From a virus, in the IMG/VR virus record IMGVR_UViG_3300047317_000191, positions 1 to 39,622 of that record: a stretch of DNA of 39,622 bases. The stretch is one strand, 5' to 3'. The notes beneath the pieces were generated by a model. That model made no database searches and was not told where the DNA came from. It worked only from the letters and a program-made list of their open reading frames with translations. Below, piece after piece: positions 8,549 to 16,390 of this stretch. The number at the start of each line of letters is the position of its first letter. Position 1 is the stretch's first letter. Made by a program: the position numbers and the translations under genes.

Positions 8549-9339
8549 GCCACCGCCAACCCGGAGACGAACCCCACCCATCCCGTGTCGGTGGTCCACA
8601 TGAACGTGTAGATGTCGGTGGTGTTCGCCCCGGTGGACGGGACCGGTGGCACTCCCTGCGTCCACTTCACCCCCGTCGGCAGGGTCACCGTCCTGTTCCC
8701 GGTGGCGTCCTGCTTGACGGTCAGCGTCAGGGTCACGGCCTTCGTGGCATCGGACGGCGTGTACAGGGTGAACGTCGTCGTCCCGACCACCTGATACCGC
8801 TGTACCGAACCGCTCGACAGGTTGAGGGTGATCGCCCCGGAGGCAGCGTTGTTGTTGACGTAGGGCAGCACCTGATCCCCGGGCAGGCCCGGCACGCCCT
8901 GGGTGACGGTGCCGCCGGTCGCCGCAGACACGGGCGAGTTCAGGGTGATGTCGTAGGAGCCGTCACCATTCGGCGTCACCAGCCCGAGGTTGAACGTCTC
9001 GGCGTTCCGGCCCGGGATGTTGATGTCCACGAGCAGCGTGTAGCCGTTCGGATTCATCGCCGGGTTGTTCGGGTTGAGGACCCACACACCGACCTGACCC
9101 TGCGGGTCGAGGATGTCCCCGGTCGCATTCAGGAGACAGGTGATCGGCTGCGGGTAGAAGCTGACGGGCGGGGTGGAGGACGAGTCGATGACCTTGGTCA
9201 CCGGGTGCCGGATCGTGACGGTGGTCCCCGCTGGCAACGGCACCCAGTCCGGGTTCACGTCCCCGTCGGCCTGGTCTCCGATGACATCGAGCAGCCGATA
9301 CACGAGCTTGATGTAGGTGGCGTTCCCGGGCGCGGTCAC
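8545..9339 (-). CDS. Minor tail protein (264 aa)
   Basis: A 264-residue beta-rich protein. Residues about 1-125 look like an immunoglobulin-like or wall-facing domain (YIKLVYRLLDVIGD, GTTVTIRHP, YTLLVDINIPG). A short linker TVTQGVPGLPGDQVLP is followed by a C-terminal beta domain with alternating Thr/Val strands (TTTFTLYTPSDATKAVTLTL). The only usable start is a GTG six codons after an in-frame stop, with a poor ribosome site. The stop overlaps the next gene by four bases. It is likely a tail-tip or fibre subunit. Confidence 0.78.
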   Translation of the reverse strand: MTAPGNATYIKLVYRLLDVIGDQADGDVNPDWVPLPAGTTVTIRHPVTKVIDSSSTPPVSFYPQPITCLLNATGDILDPQGQVGVWVLNPNNPAMNPNGYTLLVDINIPGRNAETFNLGLVTPNGDGSYDITLNSPVSAATGGTVTQGVPGLPGDQVLPYVNNNAASGAITLNLSSGSVQRYQVVGTTTFTLYTPSDATKAVTLTLTVKQDATGNRTVTLPTGVKWTQGVPPVPSTGANTTDIYTFMWTTDTGWVGFVSGLAVA

Positions 9340-9374
9340 GGTATAGATCTTCGGTCAAGCGCCCCCGGGGGTCT

Positions 9375-10163
9375 TCAGGTCTGAGGCTTGTTGGCCAGCC
9401 CGTTCACGTTGTAGTTCGTCACCGCTGCCCAGTTGCCGAGCTTCGGCAGCAGGTTCCAGAAGCTGACGTTCACCGGCTTGCCGGGCGTGGCCGGATCGTT
9501 GAAGGCGGGCACCGCAGTGCCCTGCAGCTTCTTCACCACAGCGTTGGCGATTGCGTCGATGTCGGCTGGTGTCACGTCGTCCTCCGATGCTGGCGGTGCT
9601 GGGGTCTGGCTCTGACCAAGGATGGACTTGGCCCTACTGATGGCCGTAGCCACGTCGCCCGGCCCACGGCAGAACCCGTAGTGCATCGGGTCGTACTTCT
9701 GGCCCTGGTACCGGCCACCCCAGTAGAAGAACAGGGACTCGAGGTCCTTCACCATGTTGGGCGGCATGTCGGACTGGAATGTCAGCGAGTACGGGTTGTA
9801 GGGGGCGTTGCAGTCGACGCTCAGCGCACCCGAGTGGCCGCTGGCCCGCTGGGTGTTGGCGATCGGCCGGTTGCTGTAGCCCCACGGGCCCCACGCCTCG
9901 CCACCACGACTCGAGAAGACGGGGTACCCGTACTTCCGGTCCATGATCTCGAAGGCGAGGTTCCAGAGCGGAACGATCTCCTTCCGCATGATGACCGTGA
10001 GCAGTTGCCCCGACGACTTGCTGGTGTAGTTCGTCTTGCCCAGCAAGGTCGCCGGAACACCCTGTGGCCAGCGGTGCGACCCCCAGGCCGCGAAGTCGCC
10101 GTTCGCGGGGTAGCCCGCGTTGACGTTGACCGTGCCGTAGGCGGACCTGGGGTAGTTGGTCAC
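9375..10163 (-). CDS. Endolysin, M15-family D-Ala-D-Ala carboxypeptidase/endopeptidase (262 aa)
   Basis: A zinc peptidase expected to cut peptide crosslinks of peptidoglycan. The M15 signature SxHxxGxAxD is seen as SGHSGALSVD with H110 and D117, and the third zinc ligand as DPMHYGF with H161. The catalytic domain occupies about residues 50-175. A Pro/Ala linker (QTPAPPASEDD) leads to a C-terminal segment (ADIDAIANAVVKKLQG onward) likely to help wall binding or oligomerisation. The start is GTG, and AAGG lies unusually close to it. It lies within the tail fibre genes, with no holin beside it. It could be the lysis enzyme or a virion-associated wall hydrolase; the lysis role is more likely because it lacks structural repeats. 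Confidence 0.86.
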   Translation of the reverse strand: MTNYPRSAYGTVNVNAGYPANGDFAAWGSHRWPQGVPATLLGKTNYTSKSSGQLLTVIMRKEIVPLWNLAFEIMDRKYGYPVFSSRGGEAWGPWGYSNRPIANTQRASGHSGALSVDCNAPYNPYSLTFQSDMPPNMVKDLESLFFYWGGRYQGQKYDPMHYGFCRGPGDVATAISRAKSILGQSQTPAPPASEDDVTPADIDAIANAVVKKLQGTAVPAFNDPATPGKPVNVSFWNLLPKLGNWAAVTNYNVNGLANKPQT

Positions 10164-10169
10164 GATCCT

Positions 10170-10430
10170 TTACTTGTCCTTCACCGAAGACACGGTGCGG
10201 TGGGTCTCGTGGGCGGCAGCCTTGTCGTCGGCCTTGTCTTCCTTGGCGTCGGCCTTGGCTGCTGCCTTCTCATCCTTGGCCTCAGCCTTTTCGGCCTTCT
10301 CCCGTTCCTTCCGCTGCTCGTCGGTCTCCGCTACCGGGTAGGCCGGAGGCAGGGGCGGGTCAGGGGTCGGGGAGCCGGGCTCGTAGATCGGCTGGACGGG
10401 CTGGACTTCGTCGGACTGCGGGTCGGACAT
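10170..10430 (-). CDS. Small charged protein, Pro-rich then Lys/Glu/Ala-rich (86 aa)
   Basis: Residues 1-34 are Pro-rich (PIYEPGSPTPDPPLPPAYP). Residues about 38-76 are a run of Lys, Glu, Asp and Ala that should form a single charged helix or coiled coil. No membrane segment is present, so it is not a typical holin. The ATG has AAGGAG six bases upstream; an in-frame ATG 15 codons earlier lies within the preceding gene. It ends six bases before the endolysin GTG. No family is recognised. Confidence 0.72.
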   Translation of the reverse strand: MSDPQSDEVQPVQPIYEPGSPTPDPPLPPAYPVAETDEQRKEREKAEKAEAKDEKAAAKADAKEDKADDKAAAHETHRTVSSVKDK

Positions 10431-10458
10431 CGTCGTCTCCTTGGAGGTGAGTAGTTCT

Positions 10459-10686
10459 CTACTCTGCTTCGGCATCCTCGCCGGGCGTATCAGCCGTACC
10501 CTCAGTGTCCTCGTCGGAATCCCCGGCCCGCCCGGCCAGCTTCTCAGCGGCCTCCTGCACGTCCGGGTCCCACTCGTCCTCCGGGTCGTTGGGATGGATC
10601 TCCGCCGCCTCCGCCTCGGTCACCGGGGGCGCGGTGTCCTCGAGGTCGTCCTCGTCATCCGGGTTGAAGTTGTCGGGATCGGTCAT
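10459..10686 (-). CDS. Small acidic protein (75 aa)
   Basis: Strongly acidic, starting MTDPDNFNPDDEDDLEDTAP and ending PGEDAEAE. Nearly every second residue is Asp, Glu, Ala or Pro, so it is probably disordered. It overlaps the stop of the preceding gene by four bases (ATGA). With its two small neighbours it forms a block between the tail-tip gene and the endolysin. No family is recognised. A chaperone-like or charge-mimic role would be speculation. Confidence 0.7.
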   Translation of the reverse strand: MTDPDNFNPDDEDDLEDTAPPVTEAEAAEIHPNDPEDEWDPDVQEAAEKLAGRAGDSDEDTEGTADTPGEDAEAE

Positions 10687-10895
10687 GCTTGCTCTCCTTC
10701 TGAGGGCACCAATGCAAGGGCGGTGGGCTTGCCGGTGTTGATGTCCAGTCCGTTCTCGATGAGGAAGCGCTCGGCGCGCTGTGCCCGGATGGTCATCACG
10801 GTCAGATCGAAGTCCTTCTGGGCACTGGTCTGGCGGAGGGCTTCGATCACCTCGTCGCCGGTGATGCTGACATTCTGGCCTGTCGGGGAAGACAT
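10683..10895 (-). CDS. Small hypothetical protein (70 aa)
   Basis: A 70-residue mostly helical protein (DEVIEALRQ, FDLTVMTIRAQRAERFLIEN). The chosen ATG has a strong AAGGAG just upstream. An in-frame ATG-ATG pair about 20 codons earlier would add a basic leader (KRTGRRKSTHTARRR) but has no ribosome site. This gene follows directly after the long tail-tip gene. It may be a small accessory of tail assembly; no family is recognised. Confidence 0.7.
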   Translation of the reverse strand: MSSPTGQNVSITGDEVIEALRQTSAQKDFDLTVMTIRAQRAERFLIENGLDINTGKPTALALVPSEGEQA

Positions 10896-10966
10896 GGATC
10901 TCCTTCTAGCTGTGTGGGTCGACTTACGTCGGCCCGTGCGCTTCGTGCTCATCATGCAACGTCCGA

Positions 10967-10981
10967 GGTGGCTTGGCCACC
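10967..10981 (-). terminator. Weak hairpin after the tail-tip gene
   Basis: A six-base inverted repeat (GGTGGC / GCCACC) with a three-base loop lies a few bases after the stop of the tail-tip protein gene. There is no T-run. It may be a weak attenuator or chance in GC-rich DNA. Confidence 0.25.
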
Positions 10982-10986
10982 GGAGG

Positions 10987-13900
10987 TCACCCCTTCGGTG
11001 GCTTGTCCTTGAACACGGCGAGTTCAAGTACATCCAGTCGCCCCGCCATGTCCCGCATCACGGGCAGCAGATAGGCGTAGAAGCGCTCGTGTTCCAGATT
11101 CTCGATGTCACCCTGCTCGTTCCGATCGACCAGCGCGTCGAAGGCACCGTCATTCGCCATCGAGAGCGCATGCACATCTTCGGCCACCGAACCGGCGATC
11201 CGCTGCGTGTACGAATGGTCTGCGTCCCACATCCCCTTGTCGATCCACGTCTTCGTGTCGAGGTCGAGGATCGCGTAGTTGGCCGGGATGACCTGCTGGT
11301 CCAGCTTGTGAGCACTGAGCGACGTGGATCGCTGCAGGGTGCCGGAGGACACGACCACCACGTTGGCCGTACCCGTCGTGGTGGTGTTGTACACGGCCGC
11401 GCACTGGATCGCCGTCGTCGTGATCGTCAGGGTGCCGACCGCGCTCACCGAGAACTGCGCCTGGTCCGTGCTGCTGCCCACCGCTTCACGCAGGAACAGC
11501 GGCTTGAACAGGTAGGTCCCGCCGGTGTTGATGATGGCGTAGGTGTTCGACGTGCTCAGCCGGAAGGTGATCCCGGAGCCGGTGGTCTGGACGAACAGGG
11601 ACGGGCCGTCGCCCTGCAGCGTGGTGTTGGTCGAGTTCTGGGCGAGGATCGTCGTCAGGCCGCTGCCCATGAGTTGGATGCCGCCGGTCGACAGGATGTT
11701 GATGTTGTTGCTGGTGAGCGTCGTCGCCGTGGTGCTCTGGATCACGATGTTGCCCTGGCTGGTGATGGCAATCGCGTTCGTGGCGAGGATCTCGGCCTGT
11801 CCGAGAGAGCCGGTGACGTCGAACTGCGCGTACTTCGTGGAGTTCCATGCGCCAGCGAGCAGCACCGTGCCGCCGAACGTGACGTCGGAACTCAGGGCGA
11901 GAATCGCGCTCTTGATCCCTGCGCCCCACCCTCCGGGCGGAGTCTCCAGGTTCATAAACGTGGTGTCGGCGTCGTTGATGCCGGACCCGGTGACCTGGAT
12001 GTAAGCCTTCCTACCCGCCTGGGTGTAGAAGTTGGCGGTCCCCCAACCGAGACCTCCACTGTCCGTGGTGATCTCGACCCGACGCCCGGACGTAGCCGTC
12101 TGAACAAGGGCACCCGTCACGGTGCCGCCGACGATGCTGCCGTTGACGATGTTGAACGAGCCGGGGGTCCACGACGACACAAGGACATTCCCCGGGCCGT
12201 AATCGAAGATCCCCTGCGTCCCGTAGGACGTGCCGACGATCTCGATCCGGGGGTTCGGGGACGCTGCCGTCCGGATCAACGGTCCGGTGATGGACTTGGC
12301 GTCCATCGCCCCGTCAACGACCAGCGTCCCGTCGTTGGCCAGGTTGACGATCACCTGATCGACGGTGATCGTCCCGTTCGCCACAGCGGATGCGATCCAG
12401 ATACTCGCGCTGATGTTGAGGGTGTTAGCGGGCGTCACGAACAGCGAGGTCGTGGTGGTCGTCACCTGGGTCCAGGTGTTCGCCGGGATAGCGGGTGACG
12501 AGTAGACGTTGGAGGTGGAGGTCGATCCCGTGTTCAGGTAGACGTTCTGCTGCAGCACGAACTGCCCGGACGCCAGGGCTACGGAGGAATACACCCACCA
12601 CGTGTGCCTGTAGTACTGCCCGACCTGGGCACCCCACCGGGCGGACGTCAGCGTCGTGACCGTGCCCGCCGTGTGGGCCACCACGGCAGCCGGACCGCCA
12701 CCACGGGAGCCTGTGGGGGCCCCTGTCAACGTGCCGCCTGCGACGGTCCAGGCCAGGGGCTTGCCGGTCGCATCGACGGAGGTGAACTGCGCGTTGTCGA
12801 TGAGGTTGGCGACCGAGGTGATCGTCAGATTCGACATGGTCACGGAGTTCTGGGCCAGTGCCGACCCGGCCACCAACTCAGAGACCCACTGCGGGCTGGG
12901 CGTGATCGACCAGACCCACTGCGCGATCGTCTTCCCCGGAGGATTCTGCTGAATCCAGCGGTCCCCAGCGACTTCGGTGCCCACGACGGAGGGGGTGGCA
13001 GTCGAGTAGGTGTTCGTGTTCTTGGCGTCGATGGTCGGGGCCAGACCGCCTACCCCGGTGGTGAGGTCCCCGTGTCCGACACCCAGAGGTGTGCCGGACA
13101 CCTCGGTCGACGGGGCCGACTCGTTACCTGCTGCGTCCGTCGATGTGAACTTGAAGTATCGGACACCGCTGGTGGTGAGGCTGAGGGTCACCGCACCGGA
13201 CTTGGACATCGTCGTGACCCGGAGACCGGCGCTCAACGCGAACCCGGGGGACGTCCCCATGTACACGGTGATGTGGTCGAAGTCCTTGGGGATCGCTGAC
13301 AGCAGGTTCCCGTCCCACGCCACACCGAGCGCCAGCGGTATCGGGGTGACGGTGGGGGCCGTCGGTACCGGTGGCGGCGTTGTGTCGCCTGCGGCCACTA
13401 CAGACACCGTGGAGGACCAGTTCGACGGGACGAGGTCGGGGCTGATGGCCCGGGCGGCGAACTTGTAGGTGTTGCCGGGCACGAGGTTGAAGAACGTGAC
13501 GGTATTCAGGGTCCCGGCGATGGACTTCCGGTCCGTGTAGGCGAACGGGGACTCAGACGTCACGATCACGGCGTCATACGAGCCCGGGGTCATCGGGTCG
13601 GCGTCGATGCCGACGGTCACGGGGGTCCAGGCGATGCCGATGTTCGCCACCATGACGGGCGACTGAGACACCGTCGTGGTGGTGAAGGTGTTCGACAGGA
13701 TCGTCGGGGCGATCGGCTGCGCCGGGACACGTATCGGTGCCCCGGTGGGGGTCGCCGGGACACGGTAGTCGTTGGACGGTGCGGCGGCACCGTAGGTGTT
13801 GTAGACGACCTCCCCGGCCTTGCCGCCCGCCGCGATGCCCTTGAGGGCCCGGTTCACCCTGTCGAACTTGGTCTTGGAGATCGTGTCCAACTCGAGTGAG

Positions 13901-15540
13901 TACTTGACCCGGCCGGTCGCGTCGTCCATCGAGACCGCGATCGACATCACCCGACGGGCCTGCATGTCACCGTTGCCGTAACTGCTGACCATGATCGAGT
14001 CGCCAAGCTGGAAGTACTCCCACGGGATCGGAGCCCCAGGTGCCAGGGGCTCGTACTCCGCCGGGGCGGACTCGGTGTTCCACATCTTGGTGCCCAGATA
14101 CATGTTGCCGACTTCGATGCCCAGCGCCGGGTCGTAGGACGTTGCCGCCAAGTAGGTCTCGAGACGCCCGTAGTCGGTCGTGTAGCTGTTGGTCATCTCC
14201 CGCCAGTCGGCCTTCGTCTGCACCAGCACGGCGGTCTTGTAGTCGGCGGTCATCTGGAACGACCCGGACGTCATCGACTGTCCGGCCTCGATCTGTACCG
14301 CGGCCGTCTGGGTACGATCCTCGCCCTTGTACGAGTAGGCGTTGAAGGTGAAGGTGTTGGGGTCGATCCAGACGTCCATCTCGATCTCGGACAACTTGTC
14401 CACGACACTCGAGTAGTCGTCCTGCCCGATGCTGAACGTCCACGGCAGGGCCGTCGACCAGAGGACACCATTCGAGTCGTAGAGCCTGGTGAACCCGAGC
14501 GCCAGGCTTCCGCTCTGGAACGCCCATACGCCTCTTGTCCCGGCCTCCTTGAACAACGTTGCCAGGATCTCCCCCGGAGTCCACCCAGGAGGCGATGAGG
14601 GATATGCGTTGCACACCCACGTCGGGTCGCTTTCGACCACCCGCTCCGCCAGCACCGGAGAGCCCGCCGTCGAGTCGTCGCCAGGCTTCTGGCGATACAT
14701 CACCAGGATGAACGCGCCTGCCTGCGGCGACAGACACGTCGCCTTGACCGCGAGCGTGTGGAACCCGGCCTTGAGGGTCACCGACGCCTGACCCATGGCC
14801 GTCCAGTTACCGCCGTCCGGGGTGGTCACCAGGGGCTGTGAGTCTATGTACGCCTCGTAGCGCTGGTCCGCCCCGATGTAGACCGCATAGGTACCGTCCA
14901 CGAGAAGGGTGAACTCCTTGCGGAAATACACGTCCCCCTGGCGGTGTGCCGGTGGGTACGTCCGGGAGTTCTCATTCCAGATCCAGTTGACGTCACCGGC
15001 GGCAGGAGGCCAGGACTGCGGGTAGTACCGCCACGGATTCCCGGTGCCCGCCGTCTTGTTCCAAAGCTGGACGCTGCTCTGGAACGCCACATTCACCGGC
15101 GGGACCCAGTTGCCCGAGACGTACCACGTCGACCCGGTCCGGTCGGAGGCGAAGCTGAACACCCGGGACGTCACGTCGTGCTTCGCGTCCGTGCCGAACT
15201 CGGAGTGGACGACGGCGTCCTTGAGCCAGGTCCGAAGGCCCTCGCCCGAGACGCTGACGATGACCCCGGCGTTCTCGGCGTCGGAGGCGATGCCGACATT
15301 GCGCTGCTGGACGATGAACGCACCACGGTAGACGCCGTTGACCTTGACCCGGATCACTCGCCGGAAGTTGATCGCCGCCGGGTTGGCGAAGAGTTCGGGA
15401 GCGTCACCCTTGATGTCGAACGACCCACCGCCGGGCCCGAACTCTTCGAGGTACTTGATGTTGAACGCATTGGGGAGCAGACAGACGAACGCCAGGGGCC
15501 ACGCGGACCACGCCTCTAGTTCAATGCCTTCGTTCGCCAT
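10987..15540 (-). CDS. Tail-tip / minor tail protein with FN3, CBM and S74-like C-terminal domain (1,517 aa)
   Basis: A large central tail-tip protein. The N-terminus (about 1-160, WSAWPLAFVCLLPNAF) fits a hub or Tal-like domain that docks on the distal tail protein. Residues about 160-290 form an inserted lectin/PA14-like domain (FRKEFTLLVDGTYAVYIGAD). Two FN3-like domains follow at about 615-815, each with typical Trp/Pro strands, then a CBM4/9-like jelly roll at about 900-1080. After a beta-rich shaft, residues 1398-1517 resemble the S74 intramolecular chaperone of phage fibres: STSLSAHK with a possible Ser-Lys pair (S1407 or S1409 and K1412), GSVAEDV, and a final helix LLPVMRDMAGRLDVLE. 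It lies immediately downstream of the distal tail gene. Confidence 0.85.
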   Translation of the reverse strand: MANEGIELEAWSAWPLAFVCLLPNAFNIKYLEEFGPGGGSFDIKGDAPELFANPAAINFRRVIRVKVNGVYRGAFIVQQRNVGIASDAENAGVIVSVSGEGLRTWLKDAVVHSEFGTDAKHDVTSRVFSFASDRTGSTWYVSGNWVPPVNVAFQSSVQLWNKTAGTGNPWRYYPQSWPPAAGDVNWIWNENSRTYPPAHRQGDVYFRKEFTLLVDGTYAVYIGADQRYEAYIDSQPLVTTPDGGNWTAMGQASVTLKAGFHTLAVKATCLSPQAGAFILVMYRQKPGDDSTAGSPVLAERVVESDPTWVCNAYPSSPPGWTPGEILATLFKEAGTRGVWAFQSGSLALGFTRLYDSNGVLWSTALPWTFSIGQDDYSSVVDKLSEIEMDVWIDPNTFTFNAYSYKGEDRTQTAAVQIEAGQSMTSGSFQMTADYKTAVLVQTKADWREMTNSYTTDYGRLETYLAATSYDPALGIEVGNMYLGTKMWNTESAPAEYEPLAPGAPIPWEYFQLGDSIMVSSYGNGDMQARRVMSIAVSMDDATGRVKYSLELDTISKTKFDRVNRALKGIAAGGKAGEVVYNTYGAAAPSNDYRVPATPTGAPIRVPAQPIAPTILSNTFTTTTVSQSPVMVANIGIAWTPVTVGIDADPMTPGSYDAVIVTSESPFAYTDRKSIAGTLNTVTFFNLVPGNTYKFAARAISPDLVPSNWSSTVSVVAAGDTTPPPVPTAPTVTPIPLALGVAWDGNLLSAIPKDFDHITVYMGTSPGFALSAGLRVTTMSKSGAVTLSLTTSGVRYFKFTSTDAAGNESAPSTEVSGTPLGVGHGDLTTGVGGLAPTIDAKNTNTYSTATPSVVGTEVAGDRWIQQNPPGKTIAQWVWSITPSPQWVSELVAGSALAQNSVTMSNLTITSVANLIDNAQFTSVDATGKPLAWTVAGGTLTGAPTGSRGGGPAAVVAHTAGTVTTLTSARWGAQVGQYYRHTWWVYSSVALASGQFVLQQNVYLNTGSTSTSNVYSSPAIPANTWTQVTTTTTSLFVTPANTLNISASIWIASAVANGTITVDQVIVNLANDGTLVVDGAMDAKSITGPLIRTAASPNPRIEIVGTSYGTQGIFDYGPGNVLVSSWTPGSFNIVNGSIVGGTVTGALVQTATSGRRVEITTDSGGLGWGTANFYTQAGRKAYIQVTGSGINDADTTFMNLETPPGGWGAGIKSAILALSSDVTFGGTVLLAGAWNSTKYAQFDVTGSLGQAEILATNAIAITSQGNIVIQSTTATTLTSNNINILSTGGIQLMGSGLTTILAQNSTNTTLQGDGPSLFVQTTGSGITFRLSTSNTYAIINTGGTYLFKPLFLREAVGSSTDQAQFSVSAVGTLTITTTAIQCAAVYNTTTTGTANVVVVSSGTLQRSTSLSAHKLDQQVIPANYAILDLDTKTWIDKGMWDADHSYTQRIAGSVAEDVHALSMANDGAFDALVDRNEQGDIENLEHERFYAYLLPVMRDMAGRLDVLELAVFKDKPPKG

Positions 15541-15558
15541 ATTCGCCCTCTAAACGGG

Positions 15559-16389
15559 TCAGTGGTACGCGGGGTAGTAGATCAGGTTGGTGTCCACGGC
15601 CCCGCCACCCGACTCCGCCAGGAACTGGGTCGCGCCGGGCACCAGCGGGAACCAGAGCCGGGAACCCGTGTGGGTCAGGTACTGAAGGAAGCTGGTCTTC
15701 GAGTCGTTCCGGTACATCAGATTCAGGTTGGAGTCGACAACGATGTAGGTCCCCGACGGGACGGACGCCCCGGACCGGACGACGATGTTCTTGCTGACGT
15801 TGGTCATCTGCGGTGCGGTGCCCTTGTTGAAGAGAAGCTGCACCCGGTTCGTCATGGCGTCGCCCATGACCGTGAACGTGAACACCGAACTGCCGACGAA
15901 GTGGATGTTCTGGGGCGTCCGGTCGTAGAAGAACGGGTCCGCGAGCCGGAGGTCCACGGTGAACGCCCCGTGGTAGGGCCCGACCATCTCCGACGTCAGC
16001 CCGTCAGCAAACTCGGCCTTGGCGTCCGCGATGACGACGTTGCCGTCGTCGTCGTAGAACCGCTTGGTCAAGGTGATCTGCCGCCCGGTCTGCCACAGCA
16101 GGTGCCGGAGCTTCCGCCAGTTCTTCTCGTACTGCTGCCGCATCGCGGTGCCGGTGGGTGGCTTCACGCCACCCTCGGTCGTGCCCTGCACCCACATCGC
16201 CAGCGTGATGGTCTTCGAGTCCGGCACCTTCGGCACCCAAACCTTGCCGGGCCGGAACGGGACCAGGACGTCGTCGCCACGGAGCGGGGCCACCTTGTCA
16301 CGGTCCCCGCCCAGCGATGCGATGTTGAAGGCGTAGGTGTTCAGGGGGGTGCCGTCGACCTCCCAGTACATCGTGGTGGTGTTCGCCAT
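15559..16389 (-). CDS. Distal tail protein (Dit-like, 276 aa)
   Basis: The length, the position between tape measure and tail-tip gene, and an N-terminus of short strands (MYWEVDGTPLNTYAFNI, then GDDVLVPFRPGKVWVPK) fit the siphovirus distal tail protein, which forms a ring at the tail end and carries the tip proteins. The motif ITLAMWVQG and a helix YEKNWRKLRHLLW at about 85-100 are typical of the N-terminal Dit domain, and a C-terminal beta domain starts near residue 180. The ATG begins one base before the TMP stop codon region. Confidence is high on position, moderate on family from sequence alone. Confidence 0.83.
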   Translation of the reverse strand: MANTTTMYWEVDGTPLNTYAFNIASLGGDRDKVAPLRGDDVLVPFRPGKVWVPKVPDSKTITLAMWVQGTTEGGVKPPTGTAMRQQYEKNWRKLRHLLWQTGRQITLTKRFYDDDGNVVIADAKAEFADGLTSEMVGPYHGAFTVDLRLADPFFYDRTPQNIHFVGSSVFTFTVMGDAMTNRVQLLFNKGTAPQMTNVSKNIVVRSGASVPSGTYIVVDSNLNLMYRNDSKTSFLQYLTHTGSRLWFPLVPGATQFLAESGGGAVDTNLIYYPAYH

Positions 16390-16390
16390 C

